A stretch of 64,000 nucleotides of DNA, from the NCBI RefSeq assembly GCF_000003815.2, contig NC_049984.1, forward strand, positions 12,519,186 through 12,583,185. Direction: 5' to 3'. The position numbers and the translations under genes are program-made. The notes under the pieces are model-generated. The model saw nothing but the letters and a program-made list of their open reading frames with translations, ran no database searches and was not told the DNA's origin. Numbering within the stretch: position 1 is the first letter of the stretch; each line of letters begins with the position of its first letter. The stretch is from Branchiostoma floridae. Lineage: Eukaryota; Chordata; Leptocardii; Amphioxiformes; Branchiostomatidae. Below, one piece after another: positions 61,118-64,000 of the stretch.

Positions 61118-62605
61118 AGGACAGTTACTGTTCAAAAGTTTACAAGATAACATATAAGTAAGGATTGTATTGTGGTGTCTGTGCAGGCAGCCTGGTGCTG
61201 CTATATATATATTGTAGTAGTTTTAGGGGGAAATGAAAATTATAAGGCCAAAGGCCAAGGAAAACTGATGTTGTGTATGGTGCTAAAAAAAGGTTGGTAC
61301 ATTGGGCTTTCTATTCTAGACTTCCCATGTAAACCTGAAATGCATCAGGACACTGGTATTTTCTACATACTACATACTAGTATAATATTCTAACTAAACA
61401 CTGTTAGATAAAATATTCTATGCAGGTCAACGGAAGGGGAACCCAGATCACTTTTTCTATTGCAAGAGAAATGAAGGGAACATATTCTAATATTATTCTG
61501 TGCCATTTTCATCCGATGACTCAGATGTCAGATCAAAAATTTTATGTCCCTTGCCGGAGGTCAACACAAAGAAGACTAGGGCCAGCAGGTTTTTGCTAGG
61601 GGCGGTCGGAAACACAATATTACAAAATGGTGACTAAGATCAACAAACAAATCATCATCTTAGATGATGCATTTATTTCTGTATATAGGTTACCTCATAC
61701 CTCTAATAGCAATATCTTTACCACCTGACAGAATTTTGACAATGATAAGCCTATTGTTGCCTGTTTGCTTGACGTCTATTATGTATATTACACAATTCCC
61801 CTTCACATGTATAGTTATATATGTACTCTAGGATACAGTTTCATCTGTTTGATATATGCAATAATCAATACTGAGGTAAACTGCTTTAACAAATTACATC
61901 TGATATTAAGACACTAATCAATGAGCATTTAACTTTGAAATAATAACATAATAATAATTCATAAGACACAAGATTAGTGAGGTATAATCACTATGATTAT
62001 GTATAACACATTGTTTTGATTTGACTTGATTTATCTGGCTGTACACATTGTTCAGCAGTGTTGTGACAAATGTTGTGTTGTGGTATTAAGCTTATCACTA
62101 AGTTATGAAAGTATTAATTGATTGTGTATCATTGCACACCAATTATTCCCTGTAGGTAAGGTTATATTTTTAACCTATTCAAGTACTGCATTTACAGTAA
62201 TTACAGACACACCTTCAAAAGATGTGCTGCAATTAGGGGGCATTCACATTTAAGCATGTTATTACTGTCATTATCAAAATAGTGTCTCTGGATTAAAATA
62301 ATTTTATCTGTAAAATCACAATTGTTCTCATATATGTGCACTTTTTGTGGAGCAAATGCAGACCTCTAAGCCTACAAGTGCTCTTTGAAGCCTTGCTTAT
62401 TACACATAGCTGAACATGGTACCCCGACCACTAGCCAACTAAGGTCAGTGGTAGTTCAGGTACAGTCTGACCAGTTTTATGCCATGCCTACCGGGAGTAT
62501 ACATTTTTTAGTGTTGAACATGCACCAGACATGCGCAGAACATCTCTCAACCAGTCAATGACTTACAAGTACTCCTGAGCGAGCCCCAAATACAACCCTA
62601 TAACA
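61118..62605. other. Convergent intergenic region between the adhesion GPCR and OPLAH
   Basis: The two genes end tail to tail with stop codons 1.5 kb apart. The block is A/T rich, should contain both 3' UTRs, and has no credible open frame. I see no canonical AATAAA close to either stop codon, so the 3' ends are unresolved. Confidence 0.45.
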
Positions 62606-63684
62606 CTATGCTGACTCCTGAGTGAGTTTGTAGGCATACACACTGCCCCTCTGCTGGTAGTGGTGACTGGCCACCTCGTCTCTCTTGCGACGTTTGGCCA
62701 CGGGTTCCCTGGGGTCCCTCAGGGTGGGGTCACCGTAACCCCCTCCCCCTGGGGACTGCAGCTGGAAACAGTCCTGGATCAGGAAAAACAGTGACTATGA
62801 AACAACTGGATAATATTATTCTCTATTCTTTAAATTTAGTGGGGTCATGTGGTATAACTGTAGGGTGTTTGGCCCAGAACCCAGAGGTCCCGGGTTAACA
62901 TCCTGCTGCATACAAATGTATCCTGTGCCCATGGAAAATAGCTGCAGTAATTTCAAAATAATTTGCAAATCTTTAAAAGTCTTGGCATGACCCTTAAGAA
63001 ATGTTTAAGAAAACACTTTAAACAGAGATGATAGAAACATTAGATTCAAATCCTCTTGCAATGACACTCACCCCAGGGTGTAAGTTGACGCTTGATTTGC
63101 CTCCCAGGTTGACAACTCTACCATCGTGATAGATGACCAGGTTCATCCCCCTGGCTCCTGGCTCTCCTCCTAGTATCCAGGTATACCGATATCAGAACAA
63201 GAACATGGCAAAGAACAAATCACATCCTACTCATTTCTACCTGTATAAATGTATTAGAAAGTGTACATAGGAATATACAGCAGTTTCTTTTCGAAAACAC
63301 AGACTCAGGCACCAGGACGTTGTGCTATTTGAGATTTATTTTCTTTCATTACTTTACATTTTGCTTGAATTTGTTTGTTTTGCTCCCATTTTACTTTATT
63401 TTGCTCTATTTCTTTCCCATTTTCTATTTCATTTTGCTCCATTTTGTTCTCATTTTGTTCCATTTTGTATTTTCTGTGCACCCCCAGAAACCAAGAATGT
63501 CCCCTATGAGATACACCACTTACCGTTAAGACCATATGGCTGGAAGGCTCTTCTCTCACTCAGGATGGTGAACATGACTGGCCTCCTGAAGAGGAGTTCC
63601 CTCAGCACACCATCCCCTCCACAGTACTGACCCTTCCCCCCTGTCCCATGGTTCAGGTGGAACCTTCTCAATACCACTGGGTAC
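62606..63684 (-). CDS. OPLAH: 5-oxoprolinase, last three exons (gene continues beyond the right edge)
   Basis: Exons 63684-63524, 63169-63072 and 62773-62606 are in phase and have AG/GT borders. They encode [62 protein letters not shown], then [10 protein letters not shown] and a C terminus [13 protein letters not shown]. These match the C-terminal (HyuB-like) part of eukaryotic 5-oxoprolinase, including the PGGGGYGDP glycine loop. The enzyme opens 5-oxo-L-proline to glutamate with ATP in the cytosolic gamma-glutamyl (glutathione) cycle. Only about 140 of the roughly 1,290 residues usual for the family lie here; the upstream exons fall outside the window. Residues between the glycine loop and the C terminus (KRRKRDE) are more basic than I would expect, but the frame is intact. 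Confidence 0.93.
62860..62935 (+). repeat. tRNA-derived SINE fragment (copy 1) in an OPLAH intron
   Basis: GTAGGGTGTTTGGCCCAGAA, then GGTCCCGGGTTAACATCC, resembling an A box and a T-arm/B box. Related to 63748-63815. Confidence 0.5.
63355..63482. repeat. Degenerate CATTTTGCTCC tandem repeat in an OPLAH intron
   Basis: Units such as CATTTTACTTT, ATTTTGCTC, CATTTTGCTC, CATTTTGTTC repeat at intervals of about 10-21 bases. The matching minus-strand frame ([12 protein letters not shown]-like) is repeat translation, not a gene. Confidence 0.75.
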
Positions 63685-63747
63685 CTTCGGGGGGACAACA
63701 TACATTTAACATGAAACTAGTGGCATCATGTTAGTGTATATAAAGGG

Positions 63748-63815
63748 TTAGGGTGTTTGGTCCAGGATCCAGAGGTCCTGGGTTTGAATCTCCTGACATA
63801 CCACAAATGTTGTGT
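63748..63815 (+). repeat. tRNA-derived SINE fragment (copy 2) near the right edge
   Basis: TTAGGGTGTTTGGTCCAGGA and GAGGTCCTGGGTTTGAATCT. The B-box-like GGTTTGAATCTC matches the Pol III consensus well, and order and spacing match the copy at 62860. Confidence 0.55.
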
Positions 63816-64000
63816 CCTGGGAAAAGACACATACACACAAATTTCCACACTTCACTCAAAATGAGTAGCTATCTTTGATTAGGATAGGAGTCATATAGGA
63901 CATTAAAATTTAAATACAGGTCCCATGTTTGAGGAGAGCCACACCTCAAGCACGTAAAATGAACCTATCACACTTATCAAAAAGAGTAAGGGACCATTCC

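Noticed and set aside
63305-63559. Minus-strand frame with an EQNEN-like repeat in the OPLAH intron
   Set aside because: It is the translation of a degenerate CATTTTGCTCC repeat lying between two well-defined OPLAH exons.

Overview
The window looks like nuclear DNA of an invertebrate deuterostome, most likely a cephalochordate (amphioxus, Branchiostoma). The reasons are vertebrate-like orthologues of BBS2, LRP12/LRP3 and OPLAH split into many short exons with GT-AG introns, lineage-type architectures (a single-exon LRR receptor and a cadherin-bearing adhesion GPCR), and a dense load of small repeats in introns. Species assignment is inference. Two runs of exactly 100 N (11536-11635, 17547-17646) are scaffold gaps.

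Layout. 1-2640 is repeat-rich and ends in a copy of the BBS2 3' UTR. 3108-5984 (-) is an intronless leucine-rich-repeat transmembrane receptor whose cytoplasmic tail repeats an L/Q-P-x-T-Y-W motif. 6890-7450 is a cluster of tRNA-derived SINE copies. 10563-20423 is a 9.9-kb Mutator-like DNA transposon: near-identical ~0.8-kb terminal inverted repeats, an exact 9-bp target duplication (GGCCTGCTG) and a spliced gene encoding PHD finger, OTU protease domain and MULE transposase, with one frame break and an internal satellite. 20783-32545 (-) is BBS2 (22 coding exons, 729 aa). 33856-43347 (+) is an LRP12/LRP3-type receptor (13 coding exons, 849 aa), head-to-head with BBS2 across 1.3 kb. 46497-61117 (+) is a cadherin/mucin/HormR/GAIN adhesion GPCR (21 coding exons, 1269 aa). 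62606-63684 (-) holds the last three exons of 5-oxoprolinase (OPLAH), which runs off the right edge.

The host genes do not form a pathway. BBS2 is a ciliary BBSome subunit, LRP12 and the adhesion GPCR are cell-surface proteins, and OPLAH is a glutathione-cycle enzyme. The coherent system in the window is the transposon. Its structural signatures (TIRs and TSD) and its coding content agree, and the near-identity of its TIRs points to a young insertion. A TIR relic and a second foldback element with its own 9-bp TSD lie inside BBS2 introns, so Mutator-type transposition appears to have acted repeatedly here.

Exon boundaries were read by eye from splice consensus, frame and homology. For every multi-exon gene the summed exon lengths stay in phase to the stop codon, except at the transposase frame break noted below.
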